In this document: positions 1 through 12,542 of the stretch, piece after piece
Position numbering within the stretch: position 1 is the first letter of the stretch
Layout of the letters: every line of letters starts with the position of its first letter
Assembly (NCBI GenBank): GCA_902806565.1
Contig: CADCXA010000027.1
Location: forward strand, 124,001-188,000
DNA length: 64,000 bases
From: Hypoxylon rubiginosum
Taxonomy: Eukaryota > Ascomycota > Sordariomycetes > Xylariales > Hypoxylaceae
Direction of reading: 5' to 3'
Made by a program: the position numbers and the translations under genes
Notes under the pieces: model-generated
The model's database searches: none
What the model was told of the DNA's origin: nothing
What the model saw: only the letters and a program-made list of their open reading frames with translations

Positions 1-775
1 ATAGGCGGGAACCGGGTCCCAATAGCTCACTGTAACTGCCCTGCAGCCTCCCTGTAGCTTCCAACGATAAACTGTTCCTCCAGGCGGGATTAGTCGACAA
101 GGGTGCGCTAAAACATTGTCCACTCACACTGTAAATAATCACGAGGAATAATCACGACTCGGCACTGGACCGTGGACTGGACCTCATTCCATCTCCAGTA
201 ATAAACTGCTTTTCTAGCGTCAACTCTGAGCATGTGCTACCTTCGCGATAGTCATGCCCGATGCCATGTGTGAGATCTGACAGTTCCATGGTTTTGACAG
301 TCGGAAAGCTGCCTCCTTTTTTTTTCTAATTCTTTTTTTTCTTCTCTCTCTAACCTATTGCAACCTATCCTAATTTCTTCTTGTCTTGACCTACCCTAAA
401 TTAAAGCAGCCCGTAATAAAGGTTGCTTGTCTCTGGCCATCTCCGACTTGTTTATCGCTTTGAAGATCTCCGCATCAGGTTTTTGTTCGCGAGACATGCT
501 ACAGTAACATAGCAGCAACATACAGTACGCTAGACCTGCAGCCAACAGCGTGCGACGACATACAATACGCACTCATCGCATCCCCTCCAACTTCGGCCAG
601 TTCTACTTGTTGTTCCGCTTTTGTTTCTTATCCCAAGTCCAGAGCTAAAACGGATATATACTACGCTGCGTTCGCATATCTTTGTCTTAGTGACACAAAC
701 TCTTCATATGCGCTCCAGCTAGTTTAACAAGTATTCTTCGTTGGCGGTGGTGGTCTCACGTATCCTCTGTTAGCG
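1..775 (+). promoter_or_regulatory. 5' flank of the VNX1-like gene
   Basis: No gene is supported here. The stretch holds pyrimidine-rich tracts around 315-355 and 600-640, typical of fungal promoters and 5' leaders, followed by the ATG at 776. No TATA box or operator can be assigned with confidence. Confidence 0.4.
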
Positions 776-3700
776 ATGGATCCCCATTCGCAGGACGGCG
801 ATGGCTCTACTACTCCTTCGCCGACGGATACGCGACAGCAGCCTATTCGACGCGAAACCAGGGAGTATAGAAACGTGGACGTGCTTCCAGAGAGTTACCA
901 GTCGACTGAGACCGTGCGGAGAAGAACAGACCAATCTTATGGTACGTCGCTACTCTTTTATCATCCATTCCCTACCTCCTAGCCACGCTTGCCTCCATAT
1001 AACCTATTTACTTAAACTTAATTCCGACTCCAACGGGGGTTGGTCATGTCATGTCAGCGCTCCATTAGCAGCGAACCAGGCTAACCTGACTCCATGACCA
1101 GGCACACTTCAAACTCCACCGCCGCCCACGAGCATGAGTGGTGGTACCCCGTACCTAGGGGAGTCAACTGCCCACGACCGATCCCACTCCAAGGCCGGAT
1201 CTCAGCAACCCCGTTCTCCCTTACTAGGACCAGACCGAGACCGTGGCCGGCAGCGTCCTAAGAAGCCTGCCATGCCTCGCAGAGCCTCTTCGAACACCCT
1301 AGCTCCGCATCGCGGAGAGTTCTTCTCGACAGATGATGACATTACCGAGGTGGAAAGCGGTGCTGTTGAGCGACAGGCTTTCTCCCCTATACCGTCGTAC
1401 AGCAATGAGTCGGTGAGGCCGGTATCTACATTACGACGGCGAAGCATGGCCCCACCGGCTTTGTCTCGGGTACACTCGAGCCGTAGCAACGGTCCCGACG
1501 ACGAGGGTATTGAAGAGCGGTTAGAAGAAGAGGAGGAGGAGGAGGAGGAGCAAGAAGAAGAACACCTACCGTCCCAACCCCACGACGAGGGAATGTTGCA
1601 AGATGTCCCCCCCGACTCCGGTATTCTTGATGAAGAAGAAGATGATGATGTCAGCGACGCTGAGAGCTTCACCTTGAAGGATCGTCAACAAGCCATCAAC
1701 GAGACGCATCCATTCGGTATTAGGATCTGGAAGCCAGCGCTGTACAAGAAAGATCGATCAGTCCAGAAGACTGCCGAGGGTGATATTCATTCCTCGCCCG
1801 GCGGCAGAGTTAGTCGATGGCTGCTCTTTTTTAATATTATCTGGACCTTAGCCTTCGGTTGGTGGATGGCTTTGTTTGCTGCTCTTGGTGCAACGGCCTG
1901 CTTCATTTTCGCAGCCGCCCCTAGTGGTAGGGAATACGGGCGCGTACTCTGGGGCTTGGCCGGATATCTCTTCTACCCCTTCGGGAAGTTTGTTCGGCTT
2001 GAGCAGGACGAAGCATATCTGGATGAAGATCAAGGTGAGGGTCGAAGCATCAGTGAATACGAGCAGTGGCAGAGTGGCGACCTAGAATACGGGCGGCTGT
2101 TTTTTGGGCCCGAACGTAATCGATCTATCATCGGTAGATCAAGGAGAAGTATCGATTCTGCGCCTAGCGAGACGGATAGCTTACTCCCCCGTTCAGGCCG
2201 CTATGAACATTCCAGTGATCCGGGACAACGACTGAAGAGACGTCTGTTCGGTCGAGGACAATGGAATATTGGTCGGGTTATATTCTTCATCTTCTTCTGG
2301 GGTCTCATTACGCCCTCTCTGATTACGGTCTCTGCCATCTGTTGGTTTCTGGTCTTTTGGATCCCGATGGGCAAAGTCACCAACCTCCTCTTTGATCATC
2401 TTAGAAGGCATCCACTGGCTCTGTCCTTCGACTCCGACATCAACAACGCCAGGACTTCCGACGGCCCACACTCATCCATCCTACTTTGCACGTACCGCGC
2501 TGTAGGCTCAAAGTATTGGAAGTATACTATCGATGGCACTAACATCTTCCTCATTAATCTCATGGCCGTCGTCATCTTCGTCATTTTTGACTGGCTTGTG
2601 CTTGACAGCGTTCTCCATCTTGACAATTTCATAACGTCTCCGGGCTTCTTGTTCGTGGCCGGCTTGTTCTCCATCATTCCTCTCGCGTACTTCATTGGCC
2701 AGGCCGTAGCGTCCATCTCGGCTCAATCCTCCATGGGCTTGGGTGCAGCTATAAACGCCTTCTTCTCGACCATCGTGGAAGTCTTCCTTTACTGCGTTGC
2801 GCTCAAGGATGGCAAAGGTCAGCTAGTCGAAGGTAGTGTCATTGGGAGTATCTTCGCGGGTATTCTCTTCTTGCCCGGATTGTCCATGTGCTTTGGTGCC
2901 ATCAAACGAAAGACGCAACGCTTCAATGCCAGATCCGCCGGTGTTACTTCGACTATGCTTATATTTGCCACCATTGCTGCCTTTGGGCCGACGCTCTTCT
3001 ACCAAATCTATGGCACTCATGAACTTCGGTGCCAAAGCTGTACCGATTTCCTGTCTCACGAACGGGATTGTCGTCGTTGCTACTACTCACAAGTACCAGC
3101 ACTTGACGACCGTTTCTATATTGAAGCCGTGCGCCCCTTCTGCTATGGGGCTGCCATCTGTCTGTTCTTATCCTATGTCATCGGTTTGTGGTTTACTCTT
3201 CGAACACACGCCGCTGTCATTTGGAACACGGAAATCGACGAGAAAAAACATGAAGAGGCTCAGCAGCATGCAGCCGCTCGCTTCTCTGAGGCACGCAATC
3301 TCGCCGACGTAGCTGGTGCCGACATTCGAGACAGCAATCTATACAAGCGTATCCTAGGTCAGTCATTGAAGCAAGTCGGTTTGTCGGGTGAAGAAGGCCA
3401 CCACCACTCGCGACAGCCATCAGGGGCTTTTCCGATCAACGGTGGTGTCCAGACGCCTCATATGGTTCCTCCCAAGGACAATGAGAACATTATGGCTAGT
3501 ATTCGCTCAAATGTCCATATACCCGGCTTCTCCGATGCGGAAAACAGTAGTCTCGTTCGTAGTGTCACAGAAGTAGCCGCTACTGCAGCTGCTATTGCTG
3601 CCCGTGATGCTCGTGGCCCACGCCGTATATCGAATCAACCGTCCAATGCGGGTACTAGCACTTCGGCACCGCGTCCCACGCCCATTCGCTCAGCAACATT

Positions 3701-4442
3701 TCCCGATCCCGAAGAAACAGTTGAGAATGCTCAGGTTGCCCACGGAGGACATGACGCTCCGAACTGGAGTCGAACGAAGAGTGCAGTTATCTTGATGGGC
3801 GCTACTGTCCTCTACGCCATTGTCGCTGAGATTCTCGTCGACACAGTGGACGTGGTGCTAGACAACTATGCCATCGATCCAAAATTCTTAGGTATCACTC
3901 TGTTCGCCCTCGTGCCGAACACCACTGAATTTTTGGTAAGTAAAGGCTCCGAATCTTGGATTGGAAGCTTAAGGCTAACCGGTGTCGTATCGTTATAGAA
4001 CGCTATTTCATTCGCCATGAATGGGAACATTGCATTGTCTATGGAAATTGGTTCCGCATACGCCCTCCAAGTCTGTCTCCTTCAAATCCCTGCCCTCGTT
4101 TTATTTTCTGCGGTCTATCCCCTCCAGCCCGCAGGCAATACGGATCCTACCCACTGGACCTTCAGTCTGCTGTTTCCACAGTGGGACATGATAACGGTCA
4201 TCTTGTGTGTGTTTCTACTCAGCTACATGTATGGCGAAGGGAAGAGTAACTACTTCAAGGGCAGCATTTTGATCCTAACGTACTTGGTGGTTGTCGTTGG
4301 TTTCTACTTCTCGGGCTTTACGGATGCTCAAATGGGTCAGAGTCGGTTCGACACTCTTGGTTCGGATGGTGAATGGAAGAGCTACAAGACCATTGGGCGA
4401 GGAACCGGCGGGCGCGCATACGAGGCCGGCGTGGATTTTTGA
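776..4442 (+). CDS. VNX1: Vnx1-type vacuolar cation/H+ antiporter (CAX superfamily)
   Basis: Exons 776-941, 1102-3935 and 3999-4442 join in frame to 1,147 aa. Splice sites are gtacgt/ccag and gtaag/atag. The family exchanges vacuolar H+ for monovalent cations or Ca2+, using the V-ATPase gradient. The N-terminus is long, Ser/Pro-rich and has an acidic Glu run near residues 190-205. Membrane segments follow from about residue 295. The first CAX repeat contains GLGAAINAFFSTIVEVFLY and LFLPGLSMCFGAIKRKTQ. A Cys-rich loop (CQSC...CRRC) follows, then a long hydrophilic linker. The second repeat contains PNTTEF, with NAISFAMNGNIALSMEIG starting at the exon 2/3 junction, which confirms the 63-nt intron. 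The N-terminal extension and Cys loop favour the Vnx1 subfamily over short Vcx1 exchangers. Cation preference cannot be read from sequence. Confidence 0.87.
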
Positions 4443-7400
4443 AAGTTTAGTAGCCTGTCCGCCGTGTCTGAATAGCTGAGCTGTAGTCAGCTCGGCCATC
4501 GCAGTAGTGGTTGTTATTCCGTTATGATATCCCTAGTAATTCTTTTTCGCGGTTACTGCATAAATAGGTCATTGTCGGCGTATGGATGTTTCTTGTCAGC
4601 CTCTCGTACAGGCAAGTCTTGTGTGAAATATTCCTTGGAAGGGTCGCTCGGTTGTTCTCGATACACGACAGCATGGCGGTGCCCGGTATATAGGTGCTCT
4701 TAATAGAGAGCTAATGTCGAGATTAGACGGATCTCATATTGGGTCCTTTTCATATTGCCACTACCTTATTCCTCCTGTTTCCTTCTAGAGCATGGATATT
4801 TCCGTGGTTGTCGAGCCATTTAGTCTGCGTTGAACCAAGCGATCATTGGAAGGTTCATGCTGAGGTTTGACACGTGAGGATTGTCAATCGACCGAGGGAA
4901 TCTCTATAGATATTGCTATAGGTAGCTTGATAGGTATCCCCTTTAGGTGAGCTGGATGAAGAATTTGCTACAAGACCAGATAGGATCAGTAGTGGCGGTA
5001 TGGAGTATGATTTATATAACTTCACCATTTTAAGTAGCAGCAGCACACAAATAATACTCCATCCGTGTAAAATGTAGTTTAAATTCCCAATACGCTCTCG
5101 ATATCATTTCTTGAGAGGGAGACAGTTTGGTAGGAATCACCAGAGCATGTTAAGAATACCTATCGCTTCCTCTTCCCTCCATATTTTCGAGGCCCATCAG
5201 TAGTGAAACTTTGGCGAACTACACCCAAAGTCCTAATAATATCCTCCGTTATGTACATGGCCGCTACAACATATATAGGAGAGACATCAACTCAACGAGG
5301 CCTCTTCGCAATAGAAATCTGATGGTGCCTAGCATAGGTCATCAGATGGCATCAGAAAGGACCTTCGGAGTCTTTCTTGCGAGATAAGGAGTTTAACACG
5401 TCTTCTCCGTCTCACCTGGTCTGGCTAGCGAGTTCACACCTACTCAGTGGCCCGAATTTTGGACGTAAGTTGCTATCCGCCTAAATCATGGATATATGTT
5501 CTAAATATTAGAAAAACCTAGAGTTGAAACGCCCACTGTTGTATTGTGATAGCAACGAGTTAGAATGGGAGTCGGCAGTCGACACCAAGCCCCAAGATCG
5601 GACACTCCTGGAAGGAGTCATATTTCTCACAGTCAACGTAATCAAATGCGTCTTTAACGAACAACAGGAGCAATCCAGCAATTTCCAGTCAAGAGTCTCG
5701 GGGTTCGTGGATCACGATGTGCCTTTCTACTTATGATCAACATCACCACAAGTCAGGCACTCCAAGTCGTCTGATATGATATAATGACTCTAGTAAACAG
5801 CAATTGAGGCTCGAGCACACGTCAATCTTTTGAAGATCTATCTGTTTCAGATGATGATAGATTCTGAACCTGTCTACCAAGCTATGGACTGAACTTCGGA
5901 TGGCTCTTGTGGATTTTGAGACTCTTTAGTCTACGATCTTTCAGACACCATACAACTTAGGATCGAACAGTCTACACAGCCAGAGCAGAGTTTACACTCC
6001 CTCAAGACAAGGATAAGCGTATATTCCTACGTCCACAATTTGCTTATAGATCAAGTGCTCGGCTTGCGGGTCAAGATAGCTCTCGACGAGGGCAAAGACC
6101 AGCGAAGCGTCTGCCATCTACGCGCTCACCATCGTAACCGTCACCTCTCTTCGCCCGAGCACGGTTGCTAGCCATATTTGGGATGAGCACGAACGACACC
6201 CGGGAACACGCAGATAGACCAGTGGCTCTGCTGAGTCATCCCGATCCCTGTCGCCGTTGTTATCGTTTCGCTAGCCCTCATGTGGGTTGAAGTAGTGGCG
6301 TACGGCTCCGGCCGATTAGTTTCTGGGTCGCGGGACGTGGAGAGATAGATAGAAAGTCAACTCATTGTAGCATCCTACGTGATGCTGGACCCCGATTTAT
6401 CTAGGACAGTAGTGGTAAAGGGCGATCTCGAGGATACGCGTCCAGCTCCGCAATGGTTTCACAAGCTGGTCGAGATGAACGCTGATAGCGACGATGATGA
6501 AGCAAACGACGGGGGGGTTGGGGATCTTAATTGTGTAGCAGTAGATGGCAGCCGTAGACGTCGCGTAGTAGATGGCTGGTAAAAGTCGGGTTCGGGTGCT
6601 AGCTTGCAGCATCTGGTGTTTTCTGTTGCATCGAGACTATGCATCCAGCAATCCAAAGCACTGTAGTCAAGGGAGGAGATAGATATAACAGACAGCCTGC
6701 ACATGGCTTTCTCGAGTGGTGTCGTGATACCGATTGATGTTTGGGGCCGCGTTTGGGAGAGGTATTGTTCGGAGGCCTTGGGCAGTTATAACACCAGAAA
6801 TACTATGTATTATTGCTACAGGTGTAGCTAAACTGTAAAGCACGTAAATAGTGAGGATGAACAGTGACCGTGGATAAGCATGAAGGTGACGATGTGGAGC
6901 GGAATTTTCACGATGATATCATCGCAGCGCGTTCAGCAAGGTAAAAAGCAGCCAACAGAATACAGCACGACTGTCGATGGGACGCCAGAAGCAGGCGACG
7001 ATACGGCCCTTCCATTTAGCACATGTACGCGCTACATCACGAGAGCATAATAGATTACAATAGAGCGAAACCTCTTCGTCACCTCGCGCGTCGAGCGCAC
7101 GAGAGCAATGAAAAAAAGAGTAAAAAACAGAGCCTGTCAGACGTCCGCCATCGCCCACCCCGGCCACGCGCCCGAAGGCAAGACCATGGCGATCGGGGTT
7201 GAGATCATCAACCACTCTCTATACAGCACCCTCTCGCGAGAGGCCGCCACCCTTGCGGGCAGATCGAGAGTAAGGAGCAAAGCGGCCAGAGGCTACGATG
7301 CTCCCGTAAAAAAAATTATCACTCTAGGGCGACGGGGATATCGTTCATCAACCAGGGTGGGATCTGTGGCTTCTTTAGGAAACACAGAGTGGGACGAATA

Positions 7401-8461
7401 CTATAGAAATGATTCTCTGAAGTACTGTATCGCGAAAGCGCGGTTAGTGATGCTGTTCGTAGAGGTACCAGTATGGGGGAAAGGGGTGGACTGACTTGTC
7501 GACATGAAGAAGAAAAGAAAAGAAAGAGAAGAGAGCGGGAGGCTGCCAGGTCTTATATAGATTTTCTTTTCCGCGGCAGAATTGCGGGCGGTGGGCTAGG
7601 CGGTGAGCCCGTGCACAATCAGCTAGCAACCGGCAGAAAATTTTCTAGTTACCTAGTGGGGGCACAATGCCCCATATTAAAAAAATTTCCCCCATTGTTT
7701 GCGCTCATTGTTGGCTATTGCAACGGTTTGCTAGCTAAAATGCCCTGAAAGCCTGATGCACCTTGTTTGTGCACTGTTTGTGCGCATTAGCGGTTGACTT
7801 TACTGCCTAAGTTGCCTAATATGGTACCCACTGCAAGTCCCTGCCCCCCTGCAAGAGATAATTTGAGCCAATCAGCATAAACAATGGTTAGGCTTCAGCC
7901 AGGCAGGTACCTGAGGCAATCCACTATAGCCCCCTCACCGCCTTTGAGACCCGGCAGAAAAAAAGTATTTAAGACCGGACACCCTCCCACCATTCTCTCC
8001 CTCTTTTTTTTCTTTTCTTCCTTAGCTCTCTTTGCCTTTTGGCTTAGATCAAGTGTAGTATCTGTTCTTTTCAGTTTAATCTCTGAAAGAGTTCTACTTG
8101 AACTCAATCTTGATTATTCTAATTTTTATCTCTAGGGAGCGCATCCTCTGGGCTTGCCCACGATCGCTCCCACTGTGTCCCTGGTATTACACTGCCTCCA
8201 GGAGACGCGAGCCTCATTTTTCATTGCTTTCCCTAGCTCGCCTAGGGATGTGAGGAAGAATTTGCCTTATCACGTCACTTGGTATTCTTGATTTGTGATG
8301 TCGACCCTATTGAGGGGATACTGACGATGTTTTCATCGAATCGCAGCATCAATTGCGAGCCCTCATCTTCGGCACGCCATGAGGAAATATCCCCTGGTGA
8401 CGATGAGCTGGATACTTGAAGTCAGAAGAAGTATCAACCGTATATTGCTACTTGTATGTAC
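4443..8461. other. Intergenic stretch without supported genes
   Basis: About 4 kb between the 3' ends of the convergent VNX1-like and NLR-like genes. Only short open frames occur (under about 130 codons), with no recognisable domains or spliceable continuation. The part from about 7.56 to 8.2 kb has promoter-like and hairpin structure and is listed separately. No tRNA-like cloverleaf was noticed. Confidence 0.5.
7560..8192 (+). repeat. Possible solo-LTR-like remnant
   Basis: The stretch has the order of signals seen in fungal LTRs: CCAAT (about 7869), a TATA-like TATTTAAG (7966-7973), a pyrimidine-rich tract (about 7980-8030), then a hairpin with 7-bp arms GGGAGCG (8135-8141) and CGCTCCC (8165-8171), ending near GGTATTACA (8192). 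CGGCAGAA recurs at about 7632 and 7953. I could not find a matching second LTR, a target-site duplication or a primer-binding site. A degenerate promoter or a non-coding transcript would also fit. Confidence 0.22.
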
Positions 8462-11400
8462 CTAGCCTGTACGCTGACGCTTAGAAGAGTGACTACTGCT
8501 ACTGCTGCGGACGCCATCCGATATTGCTATTTGCACGAAATCAATCCACGCCTTGTTCCATTTCCCCTTCAGCCCCTTCAGCCACCCTTGGAGTTCACGA
8601 TATTCCTCGTTGGAGAGCACCGGGTCTTTCTTCGTTACCCCGTTGGCCTTCAAGAACGAGAACTCGACGTGTCTATGATATGCTGGACATCGCACCCGCC
8701 ACTCGTCTTGACTGCCGCGTCGCGATCTGTAGCACTCCTCGCAGAAGGTAGTGTTCGTGCAGTAATAGCATAGGTAAGATCTCTCTAAGTTGGGACCAAT
8801 AACCCTTTCACAACTTCCGCCGCACTTGACTGCCTGAAAAGCCGCGTAATATTCCAAGTCTTCCCTCTTTCTAGCTTTCGGGATCCCGGGACGAGATGAT
8901 CTCCTCCCGTCCGGTGGTGCTTTCTGTTCCAGCGGCAATATTGGATCGTAGCCATCACCCGGCGAGGGTACATCTGGTTCTTGCGTTTCGTGCTTGTAAA
9001 GCTGTTCGTCGACGATGTAGAACTGGCACGAAGCCGCATTTTTTGCGTCCTCTGTCAGCGCTGGGACTACGGCCAGAATTTTAGCTAGCATCTGGAAGCC
9101 GAGAAGGCCGTTGGACGCTTTATCGTCAGTCAAGGCCTCCCAGCATGCGTCGAAGACGGTGTTAGCTTGGCGTTGGGCTAACTTTATTGATCCCATACCT
9201 ACTTCCATCAAAGTCAGGAGGATACTTGTCTGCGACAGTTCGCTCTGGAAATTGGGAACCAAGTTCGTGACCGTCCGCACGAGTCGTTTCATCCTCTCGT
9301 GTATCTCCTCTCTCTTGGTAAGCATTTCACCCGCAGACTCGTTGGCCGCGGACGAGTCTGCGCCATAAAACTCACCCAGAAGAATTTCTCCTAGCTGCCA
9401 GCTAGCAGAAGTGATCGTTTGTACGTCGACCTCGCTCTCACTCGATCTCAGAACATCTTGCAAAATGTCCTTTGCCTCTATCAAGTCCTTCTTGATGTGC
9501 CTTTTGAAGATCGCCCACCAGACACGCACTGAGTTTGCAGGCAAAAGCATTGAGCCGGATTGTAAAGCCCTAACGGACTCCTCATACATACTGTCAAGTA
9601 TCCTGCGGTTAGCCTCCTCTCCCTTAGCAGCTGCCCGGTGAAGCGCCTCGTGCGTTTGCGAGGTGCATCCTGCCGCTAACTGTTGCCTAGGTACCTTCGC
9701 CAATAGCTCATTTATTTGACCCCAGCGCTTATTTGCTGCCATGATAGAGACGATGTCTTTGAAGTAGACGAGAACTTGTGGCCCTCCGTCTAATATATCT
9801 TTTGTAGCTTTCCCCACACTCTGCAAGGAATCGTCAGCTTTGTCTAGCATAGCCGCAACTTTCGCGCTCATTTGGTGAATCATGAAGATCTTCTCGTCGT
9901 ACCGCCCTTCGATATTTTCAGATATAACGCCGAGTGCCCTTTTAAAGGCACTCGAGGCGCCATTGAGAGCAATAATTCGCTTTTCATCGAAAGGGTCGCG
10001 CTCCGGGTTCGTGGTCATGTCGCTATGATACCCATCTATGTCTTCCAACTGGCCGAAATGAATTCGTCCTTTCCTGTCCAGTAGCTTGAACTTCCATTCC
10101 TCTCCTAGCTCCAACTTTTGGCATGAAAGTGCTTTATTGATATCTTCGAGGGCCTCTTTAAAGTGCCCATTAAAGCGTAGGGCCATTGCACGGCATCGAA
10201 GCTGTGTAGCTCTTCTACACTCGTCCCTCGCATTGATTTTGCAGTCGCCGCCACACAAGCTACGCCAACCGCCAAATGACTCGGAAAGCAGCTTTATATG
10301 GCGTATTTCTTCTTTCCGGATTTCCTCGAGATTCCTTCTCGGTTGATGAGTAGATTCGAAAGAGGGTTTTGTGATTTCATTAAGACTTTTGACGTCAGCT
10401 ACTTCCAGTTTCAGCCCTAGGCTGTTATGAATTCTTTCTTTAAGGTATTCATAACTTCTGCCTCCTCGCATTTCTTCGAATGCCTGTGATACTGCTCGAC
10501 GGGCAAATTGGAAAGACGTATGCGCGTCGAGGGGAGTCTTAGCTGTCCACCAGCTTTGAACGTGCTTCCTGGCGGCGTAAAGCGAATACATCGCACTTCC
10601 TCCAGAGACTTGCTCGACGAGGTGTCTAGCATCCGCGTCTTCGACCATTGCGAAAGAGATACCGCTACATAGTTCTTGTAAATGCCGGAAGCCAACTTCG
10701 CTCAAGATGGAAAGTCTTTCGGGATTCTTGACACGACAATGGTCTTCTAATCTTCTCATAGCACCGTTTTCGTTGCACATGACCTTGGAGACAAGCCTAG
10801 CCCCGTCTTCTTTTCGATCCATTCTAGAGTCGTCCCCGATGTCTACGTACTCTGACCATGAACCAGAGGCGTAGGAGACCAGCTCCCTTTCTGTCCTAAC
10901 TCTCGTTTGGGTCGTCATTGGCATGTCTCTGCTTTGTGCGCCCCTATCCTTCATCGTGAGGATGCCTACCACCATTTTGAGCATTAGAAATTTGTTGTCA
11001 TAGGAGAAGAGAGACGTGAAATTAGCCCGAAAGTAATCCGGAAGCCATGGTGCTGAGAAGCCGAACATAGTATTATAATCGTCGTCGCCGTCTTCGTCTT
11101 TTCTTACTATATCGTTAAGCGACATGGGTACTTCGACAGGCATCGCAGAGAATGCCAGAAGTCTACAGACATTAGATATTCATATTTAAAAAATTATTCA
11201 AGACAAATAGTTTCACTTACCTTGCTAATCGAGTATCGATCTCCCCATGTATATTGAAGCCTCTGCTTGAGTTTGCGTCGCCTCCAGGTGGTATCTGGAG
11301 ATCTTCTGGAAGTTTCCATTCAGAAATGATACTCATCAGCATGCTCGCAGCGCTTAGGCTCATGTGAGCCCTGGTATATGCTAGCCATACGAAGAGACAG

Positions 11401-12472
11401 TGGACCTGTAATCGCTGGCGATGTGTACGTCTTTCGAAGCATGCTTCGAAAAGGGCTCTGAATACTAGCTCAGTGGTATCCAAACATTTCAACTGATTCA
11501 GGAATCCATTTCTGTTTGTGTTCAGCCAATGAAGAGCGTGGTCGACGTAAAAGAAGCCTAAGAAACCTTGTCAGATCATGGGCAAAAGAAGAGAGGACCT
11601 AGGGACGTACTGTCGGCCCTATCGCATACCACCTTGACAACCCTTTCTTTCTTATGGGTTGGAAGAATCCGAAGCCGCTGGAAAGTTTCGAGACGAGCTT
11701 TAGCAAATTGCGAGAGTTCGCTTTTGAGTCTATTCCCTTCTAAAGAAATATTCTTCTGTTGGTCATGCTCTTTTGGGCTAGACGCTTCAGCCAATGTCGT
11801 CAAAATAAGAGCGATAGGGAGGTTCGCTGAGATAGTGTTAATAGCCTGATCAAAGCGTTGCTTGTCAATGCTATCGGTACCATCGACAACTATGAAGAGC
11901 TTCTTGAGATTGTCATCGGGACGATTGAATGCAGACACCAACAGCTCGAGCAAATCAGGTTTACTCTTGCTCGACACAATACTTTCCTCGATCTTTGATC
12001 GACGGAGCTCGTCTTCTTCAGCGATCTGTAATATGCAACGGGAAAGCATGTTATCGACCGACCAGACCTTACCACTCTCGATGCTAAAGCTGAAATAGAT
12101 GACAACATAGTGACTGGACGACTTCGACAGGTATAAATGCTTCAAGTAGCGGTATACGTAAAACGCGAGCATGGTCTTCCCCGTGCCACGTTTACCAGTG
12201 ATGTATATGCGTCGTATAGCGTCGTTCTCTTCAAGTGACAGTCGCGATAATCTGTCCTCGATCCACATGCAGGTGCCTCTGACATAGCGACGCTCCATCT
12301 CCTTCATCCATTCTCCAAGCGGGACTTCGGTGCCGCCAGATAGCTGGCTCAAGATTCTCGTGGACGCTTCAAAATTCCGACTTCCACGATCCCTCTCACT
12401 AGTATGTGGTAGCCATGTTCTCCTGTTGGAAAGTATTGCGTGCCGGCTCTCTCGGTCTTTTATAAGCCCGTA

Positions 12473-12542
12473 CCATCTATCCCTGACCAGCGAGAACGAC
12501 CTACCGGCGAACCTGCAAAATTAACCAAAACCTACCTATTTT
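12473..12542 (+). repeat. Left terminal inverted repeat of the TIR element
   Basis: Matches the reverse complement of 14512-14581 at 60 of 70 positions with no gaps. All ten differences are transitions. Similarity stops outside the TA and beyond 12542. The minus-strand TTTTGCAG within it (AG at 12514-12513) is a plausible splice acceptor. Confidence 0.88.
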
